Assembly (NCBI GenBank): GCA_021186555.1
Contig: JAJKFL010000005.1
Coordinates: 24,058,635-24,122,634 of the forward strand
Source: Reticulitermes speratus
Taxonomy: Eukaryota; Arthropoda; Insecta; Blattodea; Rhinotermitidae
Reading direction: 5' to 3'
Length of the DNA stretch: 64,000 bases
Under the pieces are notes generated by a model. It was not told the DNA's origin. It ran no database searches and worked only from the letters and a program-made list of their open reading frames with translations. Positions 10,555 to 20,689 of the stretch are shown in pieces. Each line of letters starts with the position of its first letter. Position 1 is the stretch's first letter. The translations under genes were made by a program, and so were the position numbers.

Positions 10555-11290
10555 ACATACTAATCTATACATTATCTAGTTAATGACTAAGGACAAGTCT
10601 GGACAAAGCTAGACTAGATGATGGTAATAAAAGGGCACATACTATAGCTGTTTAACGATAAACAGATAAGTTAGGGATTAGTAGGAAAAGAAACTCCAGT
10701 GAACAGTTATCGCAAATAATTAATGAAATGTCTAAAAAAATCAAAGCGTAAGTATAAGGACGATTTGACGGGAAGCTAACATTTGACAACTGACGTATGA
10801 CGAACTAGAACAAGATGGTGAGGTTCCCAGGATTTTCATGAATGTTTTATATGCAGCAGGGATAAATCAACTTGAGAGAAAATGAGAAAGGTGGAGGGTA
10901 ATATTAAACGGTACTTCACATAAATATAAATTTTACCAGTAGTGATTACGTATGAGGGCTAATAAAATGCAAATTTGGAAAGACTATACTGAGACGAAGT
11001 GCGGGTAATATAAAATGAAGTGCAGGTTTCCACTCTGTTAAAACCGAAATGGAACTGGCAGGCCTGCATGGTAACTCTAAAACAGCCGAAGACTTACGGT
11101 TCAAAGCGGACCCGTCGATGGCGGAAAGCGACTAATCGAACCCACTGTATGGATAGTAAAGATCATACGATTACCTGAACTGATGAACGGATTAAAGGGA
11201 AGGGTTCATGTACTTATGTGACACGAAGAGAACGATGCAATATGGCCCAGAATCCTTCACGATTAGCCTGCTAATATCTTACACTTCGTC
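10555..11290. other. Unassigned DNA
   Basis: No gene is visible. Around 10880-10915 the words GAAAGGTGGAGGGTAATATTAAA resemble the RRWEDNIK segment of family A LINE tails, but too little is left to call a copy. Confidence 0.3.
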
Positions 11291-11296
11291 TGTCAT

Positions 11297-11362
11297 AATA
11301 ATAATAATAATAACAATAACAATAATAATAATAATCGCGCCGCCGCCGCCACCACCACCACC
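11297..11362 (+). repeat. Compound microsatellite (ATA)n-(CCG)n-(CCA)n
   Basis: About 40 bases of ATA/ACA triplets are followed by CGCCGCCGCCG and ACCACCACCACC. The tract ends where the 13-bp target duplication of the neighbouring palindromic element begins (11363). Confidence 0.9.
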
Positions 11363-11693
11363 ATCAGTGACAATTCAAAAGTATATTTTACACTTATCAG
11401 TAGTACAGTCACAACCAACACATACACTTGCGACAAGTGATCAGGCTACCGGTTTCAGCTCAAAGAGCCATCATCACGCCTATGACAGAAAACTATGAAA
11501 ATGAAATGTATGGATTTTGATTTTCATAGTTTTGTGTCATAGGCCTGATGATGGCTCTTTGAGCTGAAACCGGTAGCCTGATCACGTGTCGCAAGTGTAT
11601 GTGTTGGTTGTGACTGTACTACTGATAAGAGTAAAGTATACTTTTGCATGTACATACCAACGGGGATGTCTAATAATAAAATCAGTGATAATT
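11363..11693. mobile_element. Large palindromic element with 13-bp target duplication
   Basis: The arms 11377-11501 and 11520-11646 are about 125 bp each and nearly perfect reverse complements around an 18-bp loop. ATCAGTGACAATT (11363-11375) and ATCAGTGATAATT (11681-11693) match at 12 of 13 bases and bracket the element. A one-sided tail (11647-11680) lies between the right arm and the right duplication. It contains ACCAACGGGGATGTC and AATAAT, comparable with the tail strings of the 15.8 and 25.4 kb elements. Peptides predicted from both arms are by-products of the palindrome. Confidence 0.7.
11540..11580 (+). ncRNA. Hammerhead-like ribozyme motif with stem I (11.5 kb)
   Basis: This is the most complete example in the window. 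Stem I is AGGC (11541-11544) with GCCU (11576-11579), extendable by a U-G pair. The core CUGAUGA is at 11545-11551, followed by one extra U. Stem II is GGCUC/GAGCU (11553-11557 with 11561-11565, one G-U pair) closed by a UUU loop. GAAAC (11566-11570) follows, then the palindrome ACCGGU (11569-11574) as a dimer-type stem III, and A at the cleavage position (11575). The left arm on the minus strand has GUGAUGA in place of CUGAUGA, so only the right arm keeps the core. Confidence 0.55.
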
Positions 11694-11699
11694 ATCTGC

Positions 11700-12795
11700 A
11701 TGTACAGAACCATGTTTAAAAAATATCTGTTCTTATGCTTATACAGACAGAGAACCTTTACTTTTCTGCTTCCTTTTCTTCCAGCTTTCTTACATTCTTG
11801 CTTTCCAGTGTATTTGTTAAAATAGCATGAACACTGTCTTAGAAGATAGAATGCAAATGTCAAGCACACGAAGAAAATGAAAAAAAAATGACGTCTCATT
11901 TGTGTGTAGGTAATAGTAAAATAACTTGAAGTCTCATAGCTAAAACTAAGGTTCTTAACGAAGCGTAGTATAAGAGCTGAAGACTCAGGTCTTCTGTTAT
12001 ACGGCGCTGTATCAGTAGGTAAAGATTTACAGAAGTTTCGGTGAACTTTTCTCTCTCAGATTTCAGGGGCAAAGGGGAATCATAATTAGCATCTTGTTAA
12101 TACCTCATAGCTCGAATTATAGCCCACAATTTGTGTCCGACAGTTTGTAGTTTAATTACTTTACATTTTCCATGTGTAGATACATATACGTGGTAAGATT
12201 ATTCCATCAGGTCTATTTAAATAGGATGTACACATCGGCCTAACGTACTAAATTAACCCTTTGAAGAATAAGATTAACACCAGTCATATTTAAAGATTTA
12301 GTTCGTACCGCGCAGTAAACATTCTCCGTCTCGGTTACAAAAATCAGCAAGTTAATGTTGTATCTGGACATAATCGCTGTTTCCTCCGATACGTACGGAA
12401 CACACACTGTGAGAGCAGTACGCACAATTTTTGACTGCCAAACTTGGTGGTACACATAGTAAGCCCTAATGCTTTCAAAAGTTAATGAGTCTATTTCCTT
12501 CAATGAATTAAAATGCATAATTTTGTTACTATTAAAATAGAACACAAAAAATTGACTGTGTCAGAAAACACCGAGATGAATTGTGTTGCACTTTTTAATA
12601 CACGGTGCCATCGATTATGTTGTTATTAAATGAACTGTGCAGCAATTTTCCTCTAGACATCTGAAAGACTGAAGGTGCATCATTTATAAGGAAAGTAAGG
12701 CACATTAGAGCCCATCCATCCGTGTATTTAACCATATATCTAACAGTACAGTAAAGAGTTATTTTGGAAAAAACCTAAAAATCTTACATATAACA
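11700..12795. other. Unassigned AT-rich DNA
   Basis: No supported gene. A 101-codon minus frame at 12240-12545 has no domain I recognise, and I treat it as chance or old repeat sequence. Confidence 0.35.
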
Positions 12796-12799
12796 AAAA

Positions 12800-12950
12800 G
12801 AAAATAGATACGGACAGGAGGCGGGCTCTTGTGAGTGCGGTAATGAACCTTCGGGTTCCACAAACGCGGGGGATTTCTTGACTAGCTGACGACCTGTTAG
12901 CTTCTCAAGAAGGACTCTGCTCCATGGAGTTAGTTAGTTAGTTAACAAGA
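12800..12950 (+). mobile_element. LINE 3' tail, family A (copy at 12.8 kb)
   Basis: Well-matched copy: GCGGGCTCTTGTGAGTGCGG, TAATGAACCTTCGGGTTCC, a TTTCTTGACTAGCTGA segment and CTCAAGAAGGACTCTGCTCC. It ends in GTTAGTTAGTTAGTTA (12932-12944), the short simple-repeat tail expected at the 3' end of a non-LTR retrotransposon. Confidence 0.65.
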
Positions 12951-12959
12951 ATAAAATAT

Positions 12960-14255
12960 TACATTCTCTTGCATTTTAGGTAATTTAATTCTTTCGAGTA
13001 CAATGCTCAATAATAAGTCTGCGTTGATAAAGATCGAATCACACTACCGACAGAAAGTTATAATTTATACTGAAGTCTGTAGCATTCAAAGTTCACCCAC
13101 AAATATTCCGTCGGTCAGAACTTGGCAGATATATTGTGAAGTGTGAAAGAGAAAACTGCCCTGAAGGAACTCTTTCAATCCCATCGATAGATCTTGCACA
13201 CAAAAGCTCTCTGTAAACCACAAGTATTCCCCATAACGAGAGGTTTTAGGCTACTTGATGGCCCATCATGCTAGTCATCAATAAAGCCTGAAGGCAATCA
13301 CATATAAATTACCTGGTAATAAGAATGATCACGATGTAGTAGTCGCGCGGAGACACTTGTGCACCGACATCAGAGAATACTTTTTTTTTGCCATTTTGTA
13401 TCCCCCGTAAATCTAAAGTTCAATTCTTTCAGACGCAAGTCTGATATGAAGACTTAAACACAGCTACATTAAACTGAATACTAGACAGTACGACTACTGA
13501 CAGAACTAATCGACAGTAAACCGATTACACTGCAACATATAAAAAGTACACATCGCTTTGTTTGTAATCCTTGTCAATAGGCACAGGGTTTCTCTCCTTA
13601 GACTGAGACCACACGGTCGTTTTCTGTTGTCGTCTGTGCACGTACGGCTAAAGAACGCTCATGTGACCTTACCCTCACTGCCAGATACAAATTTATATAC
13701 CTCTGTGCAATCATGATGGAAGAAGCAGTGTCTTACGGCCTTGTTTTAAGAATAAGATGGACGGAAAATTTAGCGCCCATGGGAAAACCAGAAATGAATA
13801 TAACCAATTGGGTCGGTATTTGAATGGAGGAGATCACTTGGGAAATAGAACCGTAGACCATAGGATCAATATGAAATTAAGTTTAAAGAAATCGTACAAG
13901 ACAGGTAATATACGTATAACGTAGCACTGTGGCGCGGTGGGCAACAATTCTTGCAGTGGGAAAACAACAATGCATTCTGTGTGTGATGTTGAGCTACGTC
14001 ACTCTTAACTATATAAACATACTTATTTTGCACAAAATTTGTTTTACGAGAAAATTATGTCGCCTGTAACAATAAAACGTACGCAGATCTTCACGTAAAG
14101 TGCCCGATGCTGCATTTGAAATAAAAGAATGTTCGTTTGCTCATGGCCTTCTTTAGATGCACTATTTGGCTAAACAGATCGTAATGACAGATACGTCATT
14201 GCGCAATTTCTCAGTTTTTGTAAGTGTTGCCGTAATACATTTTACAAGATGAGAC
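12960..14255. other. Unassigned DNA with possible MITE-like fragment
   Basis: No gene is visible. The stretch 14040-14130 (CGCCTGTAACAATAAAACG, CTTCACGTAAAGTGCCCG) resembles the internal part of family D repeats and may be a truncated copy just upstream of the clearer one at 14.26 kb. Confidence 0.3.
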
Positions 14256-14259
14256 GAAA

Positions 14260-14770
14260 TTAATCAGTTACGAAGCAACAAGTATTAAATATTATGAGTG
14301 TGTGTCTGTATCCTTTCCTCAGTTATCCGGCAGGCAAATCACGTCTTTTCTGCGCCGTGTTATATTTTCATCTGTGGCCTGTCTGGCTGTACCATATTTT
14401 CCCACATTACCTCATAAGCGGCACGATTTTCGGAAAAACGTTATTGAGCATAATATGTTTGTTTTGATTTTCTCTATAACTTTTCTCTGAAACATTTCTC
14501 ATTCTAAGAAGAAATAAGCGACATACGAAATGTACATAGTTCTTCATGTAAAATACCCGTTATTCTTGTCAGATTTTAAATACACTTAAAACTTTTTCGA
14601 CAGATTTTCCAAAAATCCTCAAACATCAAATTTCATAAAAATCCATCCTGTGGGAGCCGAGTTGGTCCATTCGGACAGAGCCATACGGGCAGTCGCACAG
14701 ACGGACGGACAGAGAGACATTACGAAGCTAACAGTCGCTTTTCGCAATTTTTCGAAGGCGCCTAAAAAGA
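14260..14770 (+). mobile_element. MITE-like dispersed repeat, family D (14.3 kb)
   Basis: Shares a long collinear block with 33.47 kb and with the reverse strand at 42.8-43.4 kb. The block includes AAGTATTA, GAGTGTGT, CTGTACC, CGGCACGATTTTCGGAAAAA, the ATCAAATTTCATAAAAATCC block, GGGAGCCGAGTTG and the terminal ACGGACGGACAG, GAAGCTAACAGTCG and GGCGCCTAAA. Its short open frame, ending in K-R-H-D-F-R-K, recurs in the other copies as part of the repeat and not as a gene. The right end GGCGCC fits the inverted terminus seen intact at 33.95 kb. Confidence 0.6.
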
Positions 14771-14779
14771 TTAAACTGG

Positions 14780-15690
14780 CTTAGGATAAAATTCAAATCC
14801 TGGACTTTTATATATTATAAATAAATTTAATAACCCTGTTTTTCCAACATACATAAGCCCCATAAAATTCAAATAAAATTTAAAAGAACGAAGCCAACAC
14901 TTGGTCAGGTCTCATAGATTAGTCTGCCTACATGGCTTAAATAACCCTTTGAAAACTACAATTCAGCTAAATACGACATAAGAATTTGGTTCCTTCATCA
15001 CAGAAAACACAGTCCATCTCCTTTGTATTGTAAGACCAATTGGTTAATGATATTTAATTAAAAAGGTTTCTTGATGTTATAATCTTACGAAACAGGATAA
15101 ATAGACTGTGTGGGCAAAATGCAGAATTTAAAATGTGGTACATATAGTTAATATTGGGCGTTAAATGATTAAGACTGAGCCATTCAGCCATTTGGGAGGA
15201 TTATTTGGAAGGGAACTGTTCAAATGCAAGGTCATTAGCTGTACAGGATAACAAGACACAGAAAAAGACGGACACAAATCCATCCTCCCAGAGGGAATTA
15301 AATGTTGGTTTTAAATGAGAACTATTCAACAATCAATAAACGACGTACAGTGGACTACATCCAAGCCAGATGGCGTACAAACCGTAAGCTTGTGTATTAT
15401 GAGAAAGCTCTCGGTGACGACAAACTGTTGATATAAACCGTAGATGAGTTTGCATTTGAATTTGTATAAAGCGGAAACGGAAAGGAACATTCGGACCTAC
15501 ACGAATGAATATAGATACAAACAGAACAGCGCGCTCTAACACGATAATACAGCGCCGAGAAAATTTAGAAAGGAAACACAAACTGTGGTAACTCTCTCGT
15601 TTTGCAGACAACATCTGTGTGTAAGAAAAAACTTCTTTACAAAAATGTTACTCCTTACGAAACAAGTGCTTCTTTACCGCCCTGAAATAA
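14780..15690. other. Unassigned AT-rich DNA
   Basis: No supported gene or repeat. Short minus frames at 15333-15614 and 15648-15836 have no recognisable content; the second overlaps the hairpin element. Confidence 0.35.
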
Positions 15691-15697
15691 ATAATAA

Positions 15698-15957
15698 CAA
15701 ATATTTTACTATATAATTGAAGGCTTCCGCCGTGGTCGTAATGTTGCTTAAAAGTTTTTGGGTTGTAGCCCGGCGTCAGTTTTTGGTGTATAACCAACGT
15801 TTCGGGAACACTTGTTTGTCCCATCTTCAGGGTCATAGGGAAAAAGGACCCTGAGACCCTGAAGATGGGACAATCAAGTGTTCCCGAAACGTTTGTTATA
15901 CACCAAAAATTGACGCCGGGCTACAACCCAAAAACTTTTAAGCAAATATTTTACTAT
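15698..15957. mobile_element. Palindromic element with 15-bp target duplication
   Basis: The arms 15744-15834 and 15855-15945 are near-perfect reverse complements. CAAATATTTTACTAT occurs identically at 15698-15712 and 15943-15957 and overlaps the outer end of the right arm by a few bases. The one-sided tail 15713-15743, read in reverse complement, is CATTACGACCACGGCGGAAG followed by CCTTCAATTAT. It aligns well with the tail at 25.57 kb. Both arms carry the hammerhead-like core. Short peptides predicted across it are by-products. Confidence 0.72.
15790..15836 (-). ncRNA. Hammerhead-like ribozyme motif (left arm, 15.8 kb)
   Basis: On the minus strand: AUGACC (15836-15831), CUGAAGA (15830-15824), extra U, stem II opening GGGA and closing UCCC, GAAAC, palindrome ACGU, U, then GGUUAU. 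AUGACC pairs with GGUUAU over six positions (one G-U), giving stem I. The right arm (15859-15893, plus strand) keeps CUGAAGA and GAAACGUU but has lost most of stem I. Confidence 0.5.
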
Positions 15958-15994
15958 TCCGTCCAACACAAATAAGTGTCTTTCATTTAAGAGG

Positions 15995-16780
15995 AGCTAC
16001 ATGTTGCGGTCTTAACAGACCATCATCAGGCCATCAACACAACAGCTACATGTTGCGGTCTTAACAGACCATCTCAGGCCATCAACAAACAGCTACATGT
16101 TGCGGTCTTAACAGACCATCATCAGGCCATTCAACAACAGCTACATGTTGCGGTCTTAACAGACCATCATCAGGCCATCAACACAACAGCTACATGTTGC
16201 GGTCTTAACAGACCATCATCAGGCCATCAACACAACAGCTACATGTTGCGGTCTTAACAGACCATCATCAGGCCATCAACACAACAGCTACATGTTGCGG
16301 TCTTAACAGACCATCATCAGGCCATCAACACAACAGCTACATGTTGCGGTCTTAACAGACCATCATCAGGCCATCAACACAACAGCTACATGTTGCGGTC
16401 TTAACAGCCCATCATCAGGCCATCAACACAACAGCTACATGTTGCGGTCTTAACAGACCATCATCAGGCCATCAACACAACAGCTACATGTTGCGGTCTT
16501 AACAGACCATCATCAGGCCATCAACACAACAGCTACATGTTGCGGTCTCAACAGACCATCATCAGGCCATCAACACAACAGCTACATGTTGCGGTCTCAA
16601 CAGACCATCATCAGGCCATCAACACAACAGCTACATGTTGCGGTCTTAACAGCCCATCATCAGGCCATCAACACAACAGCTACATGTTGCGGTCTCAACA
16701 GACCATCATCAGGCCATCAACACAACAGCTACATGTTGCGGTCTTAACAGCCCATCATCAGGCCATCAACACAACAGCTA
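15995..16780 (-). repeat. 49-bp tandem array, 16 units, hammerhead-like unit
   Basis: Units start at 15995, 16044, 16091, 16139, 16188 and then every 49 bp to 16727, with a partial unit at 16776. Two early units are 47 and 48 bp. Read on the minus strand each unit contains CUGAUGA, one extra U, stem GGUCU/AGACC with a GUUA loop, then GCAAC, AUGUA and GCUGU. That is the hammerhead-like layout with GAAAC changed to GCAAC. Stem I could form between AUGGC and GCUGU with two G-U pairs. The last four full units form two 98-bp dimers (16580-16677 and 16678-16775) with alternating variants, a sign of recent unequal exchange. An 87-codon frame across the end is a by-product: 49 is not divisible by 3, so the peptide repeats every 49 residues. 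Confidence 0.9.
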
Positions 16781-16924
16781 AACACAAGGTAAACATGTAA
16801 TACATATGGATTCACCATACATAATTATTACTGTGTGGGATCCCACAAGTTTGCAATATTGGTCATTATGTAGCTGACAGTATCAAACCTCCATATAGGT
16901 CGTAATAAGATGTGCATATTTTTA

Positions 16925-17143
16925 TCATGGCGCAGCAGCCCCTAGTGGGTCAGGGCCTCCTCATTATCGAGGTTTCATGATCACACTCAGACACACCACA
17001 CTCGGTAGGATTCCTCTGGACGAGTGATCAGCCCGACGCTGAGACCTCTACCTGATAACATATAACACTCACCACAGACAGACATTCATGCCCCCAGCGG
17101 GATTCGAAACCACAATCCCAGTAAGCGAGCGGCCGCAGACTCA
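16925..17143 (-). mobile_element. tRNA-derived SINE-1 (minus copy at 17.0 kb)
   Basis: Shares the body of the full copy at 44.75 kb in reverse orientation: CCTAGTGGGTCAGGGCCTCC, TCATTATCGAGG, CTCTGGACGAGTGATCAGCC. The promoter B box appears as TTTCGAATCC (minus strand, near 17101). The tRNA-like 5' end is cut after the GCGGCCGC segment, so the A box is lost. It sits in the spacer of the expanded inverted element. Confidence 0.8.
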
Positions 17144-17335
17144 CGAATAAGAAGTGTATTAGTGATGCTAAAATATTTACAAAGTAGGTTAAAATTGTTA
17201 GATGAAGTATGTAAAACTGGAGTCCAGGCGTCGGTTGCGTATTTTATATGGAGCTGATGGTTATTTGTTGTATATTTAACGCCGAAAATATAGATTGGTG
17301 GTACGATGGTCTGTAAACATGTAAAGTATTTTTTA

Positions 17336-17368
17336 ATGATGATGGTCTGTTAAGACCGACGCATGTAG
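17336..17368 (+). ncRNA. Hammerhead-like motif, right arm partner of the array
   Basis: AUGAUGA (17336-17342, first base changed from C), U, stem GGUCU/AGACC with a GUUA loop, then GACGC and AUGUA. The stem and loop match the array units exactly, but the GAAAC box has different substitutions. The two arms therefore decayed independently from a common form. Predicted inactive. Confidence 0.4.
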
Positions 17369-17439
17369 CTCGTCTTAAATACAAGACATGTAGTTGTGTT
17401 GGACCGAATATTAAAACATTTGTTACTGAACCTTCTATA

Positions 17440-18240
17440 AACACAATGGGATGACGTCGATAAAATGAACTGAAAAAATTAGACCTGATTAAAACGGTGA
17501 AGTGCTTCCTGTCATTCAGTTAAATGCACTTACAGCCCGATGTTTCATAATATAAAATTTAATACACATGAGCATCACTGCACTGCCTTTTATGTCAATG
17601 GAACTTGGCCTCTCGCATCAAGGAGAGAATATATAGTAGGGTTATCATTCACACACACCAACAAACGCACAGAATTTATATCAATTCATAAATTAGCCAT
17701 ACACATAAACTCTACTACGTGTTTCGGCCATACATTGACATCTTCAGGGAGACATCAATACAAAGACATATAAAACCAAAACATCCAATTTTACATATAC
17801 ACTGCTAAAAATAAAATGTTAAAGATAATTGAAGTTATAAAGATATTGACAAACACGATGCTGACATATTCATTTTTTCCTCTCTGTTCTTGTAGTTGTA
17901 GATTGTTCGTGCTTGTTGAGCATTTACAAATTTATCTTATATTTACAAAGTTAACTTTCTAACTGCCATCAGCTGTTTATCGCTGAAATCTGTAGGAGAG
18001 TTCATCAGTATGGATGACATGAGTTTATACAAATTGTGTGCATTTGTTGGTGTATATGGTTCTCTATAGTCACAATGCACGGAACCAATAATATTTAATA
18101 ATTCAGGTGTCTGAGAACAGGTTGCTGAGGTTAATATTTGGAACCTAGAGAAAGAGAACGACATGAGGATTCAGAGGGTTGCGTAATGAGGAAGGAGGGT
18201 CATAATTTGTATTCTTTACCCTATATTATCAGGCTAATAT
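17440..18240. other. Unassigned DNA with one hammerhead-like relic
   Basis: No gene. At 17716-17750 the minus strand reads CUGAAGA, U, GUCA..UGGC, C, GAAAC, then ACACGUA. This is a single isolated half of the hammerhead-like family, without an obvious inverted partner. Confidence 0.4.
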
Positions 18241-18241
18241 G

Positions 18242-18545
18242 TTAAGGACTTATGAGATATTTCAGACACATAGCACGCATGGGAGGGGTAAGGAAGGCAT
18301 ACACAATTATAGTAGAAAACCTGAAAGGGGGAAAAACGTGACGAAATAATCTTAGATAGGGTAGATTAGCATTTACTTTATTGTTTTAGTACTGGATATA
18401 AAGATGTGCAATAGATACTTGTGGCTCACGACAGGATAAAATGTTGAACCCTTGTGAACGTGGTAATGGACTTCGGGGTTCCATAAAAGACAAAATTTAT
18501 CAGTAGCGACACCATTATCACATTTTCATGTGGAAATCTTGTTTG
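18242..18545 (+). mobile_element. LINE 3' tail, family A, longer copy (18.3 kb)
   Basis: Extends further upstream than most copies. It includes a segment equivalent to R-Y-F-R-H-I-A-R-M-G (18255-18290, the usual W-x-G-H-V-A-R-M of these tails), GAAAACCTGAAAGGG (18321-18340, the KPEGKRP segment), and the AACCCTTGTGAACGTGG and TTCGGGGTTCCATAAA words. Several stops and shifts are present. Confidence 0.6.
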
Positions 18546-18549
18546 AAAT

Positions 18550-19440
18550 TAGTCAATTACAAATCGTTTCAAAAGTACAAGCAGGACAGGATCGAAAATT
18601 GGTCGGTAAATAATTTTACAACATATTCTAAAAAATAAGGGTCGACTTAAAAATATTTTCTTACTTTTAGATGTCTTTACTTGCGCTAACTAGCAGTCCC
18701 AATACGAACCACTGTTAGGAAACTCTACGGTTCAAGTCCTTATGCTCTTACTATGAATGATAAAGAATCTGGAAGTGTGAAAGAGAAATAGGTACAAAGG
18801 CATTCCTTAATATGAAATTCCACGAAATGCTGTGACACGCACCAAAAATGATTTAGAGACGTACTCAGATCTGAATGAAATCGTAAAGTCAGTCTTTCTT
18901 TAGAAAGAAATATAAGTAGTTCTCTGAAATATTTCAGTCAAAGCTTGTTGTTAGAAAGACAATTCAATGTGCCAGCATGCAGATGTATTGCGAACCAGAC
19001 TTATAGAATTTTATGACACGTACTAACAATCCAGGAGAACGGGGAACAATAAATGACGTCAGGTGTGGGGTGTGGAATTTATAGTTACCTGCAAGAAGTA
19101 TAAACAGTTATCGATTTCTGTGTCGGTGCAAGCAACGAAAGGACTGCGTGGAGCAGATGCACTTCAAGTTGCTGACTCAACTGCATCAATACGATTCTTG
19201 CTTTTTGCTCAACAGCTCAAGAATCTTTATGTCTACATTTCTACTTATACCCAACTATAGAACTGAATATTCAAACCTGCTGGGATATGCCGCCATGTCA
19301 ATTCATTATTATTTACCAAAAAATATGAGTCACACCCCAGAGGCCTTGAATGTTCGTCAACAACGCTGTGTTAACCTCAAATTTGCAAATTCGAAATTGT
19401 ATGTATAAGAGTAGATGTCTTGAAAAACTACATTTCTTAA
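18550..19440. other. Unassigned DNA
   Basis: No supported gene. Two overlapping 65-86 codon plus frames at 19063-19408 show no recognisable domain. Confidence 0.3.
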
Positions 19441-19484
19441 ACAAAACATCTGGCACATTTGGTGGCTTCAACAGCAACATGAAC

Positions 19485-19545
19485 CTAAGTAAGTTACCCT
19501 GAATGCCGAGGCAGCACGTTTCTCCGAAACGTCGGAATAAACTTA
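19485..19545 (+). repeat. Decayed hammerhead-like motif (19.5 kb)
   Basis: CUGAAUG at 19499, then GAGGCAGCACG, UCUCC, GAAACGUCGG. It belongs to the subgroup whose stem II carries GAGGCAGCA, also seen at 23.0, 50.3, 51.5 and 61.8 kb. A further relic, GAUGAAAGC..UUCGAAACGUCUGG, lies at 20066-20100. Confidence 0.4.
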
Positions 19546-20459
19546 TTATATCAAGGTATAAGATCCCAGAAGCCTATAATTTCAGCAACATTGTTGTGGA
19601 AACGAAAACGTGTAATCTTAGGATGTAGCTTGGACAGGAGAGACAAGAATGCGAACAGAATATCTAGCGGGATCTGCTGGACAAACAACCGTTGCAAGAT
19701 TAGGAAGAGGAGGCGAGAGAATAAAAATAATTTGCACAGACTAGAAGGTGCGTAATACAGGTTCACGATCGTGACCAATTGCTTGGCGTTGGTATTAGCG
19801 ATGTGGAACGTTAGGATACAACGAATTCACAAAATTATATGACAATCCCACTGATACAGAAGAAGCTGCACTGGAATCTGAGACCATTTTAGGGGTTTAG
19901 GTAGTGGTCCACTTGTCCTTGTAGTTAGAGATCTCCTGGTTCAAGTGAGGCAGTAGTTGGGGAGGATTTGCTACACTTTCACTGGTAGTTGAGAAAACCT
20001 TCGTAAAATTTCACTGGAGCTGAAATAAAGGTCAGTAAGTCCTGTCAAGACTTACGACTCTTAAAGATGAAAGCAAGTAAGTTCGTTCGAAACGTCTGGA
20101 TCCGATTACCAGGTTACTCAGCGTCACATCACAGAAGAAAGGAGTCCTGAGCTACACCACTTCAGAGACCTCAAAATCCGCATGATTATCATGAAACCCG
20201 GATGAAGATCACGCCACTAACAGCCACATCACATACACAATTCTTTCAAATTCCCATCACGAATTAGCCTACCCGCATAATGGTCGTGAGAACATCTAAA
20301 CTGATAATGACACCAGCACCTTGTAGTCTTGACACTTGAACTTATACTCTGTATTGGATCCTCGAAATTGGTTGGGAAACCAATTGGAAAAAAAAACAAG
20401 TTTGAATAAGCAGAAGTAGATGTCAAGACGATATTAAGATTAGGTCTTAAAGAAACAAG

Positions 20460-20620
20460 ATAGGGGCGGTGTGGACTGGATTGATCTGGCTTAGGATAGG
20501 AACAAGTGGTGGGCTCTTGTGAGTGCGGTAATGAACTGTTCGAGTTCCATAAAATATGGGGAAATTCTTAAAGCTTCTCAAGAAGGACTCTATTCCACGG
20601 TGTTAGTTATTTGATCCTCA
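20460..20620 (+). mobile_element. LINE 3' tail, family A (copy at 20.5 kb)
   Basis: Clear copy with all the landmarks: GACTGGATTGATCTGGCTTA, GGTGGGCTCTTGTGAGTGCG, GTAATGAACTGTTCGAGTTC, AGCTTCTCAAGAAGGACTC, and a terminal TTAGTTATTTG. The translated string D-W-I-D-L-A-x-D-R is still readable at its 5' end. Confidence 0.65.
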
Positions 20621-20689
20621 ATGTATATGTAACTTTTGGACATAAATGTATGTCCTTCTGTAGAATGTATGCACAACAATACTGCAATC

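Larger units (their letters stand above)
15958..17407. mobile_element. Inverted element whose left arm expanded into a tandem array
   Basis: The left flank (15959-16030) and right flank (17336-17407) are reverse complements over CGTCCAACACAA, ATTTAAGA, GAGCTACATG and GGTCTTAACAGACCATCATC. They therefore form the two arms of one fold-back element. The left arm contains the 49-bp array and the spacer contains a SINE (16925-17143). This is seen directly in the sequence. The order of events (insertion, arm amplification, SINE entry) is inference. Confidence 0.6.

Noticed and set aside
10880-10915. Another family A LINE copy
   Set aside because: Only one short match (GGTGGAGGGTAATATTAAA) is present and neither flank follows the family.
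12240-12545. 101-codon minus-strand gene
   Set aside because: No domain, signal or homology was recognised and the length is within chance expectation for 64 kb of six frames.
15995-16780. CRISPR-like array of regular repeats
   Set aside because: The 49-bp units are identical along their whole length with no unique spacers, and the surrounding DNA is eukaryotic. It is a tandem repeat.
16537-16800. 87-codon ORF with a repeated peptide
   Set aside because: It is the 49-bp array read through; the unit length is not a multiple of three and there is no start context, domain or conservation of frame.
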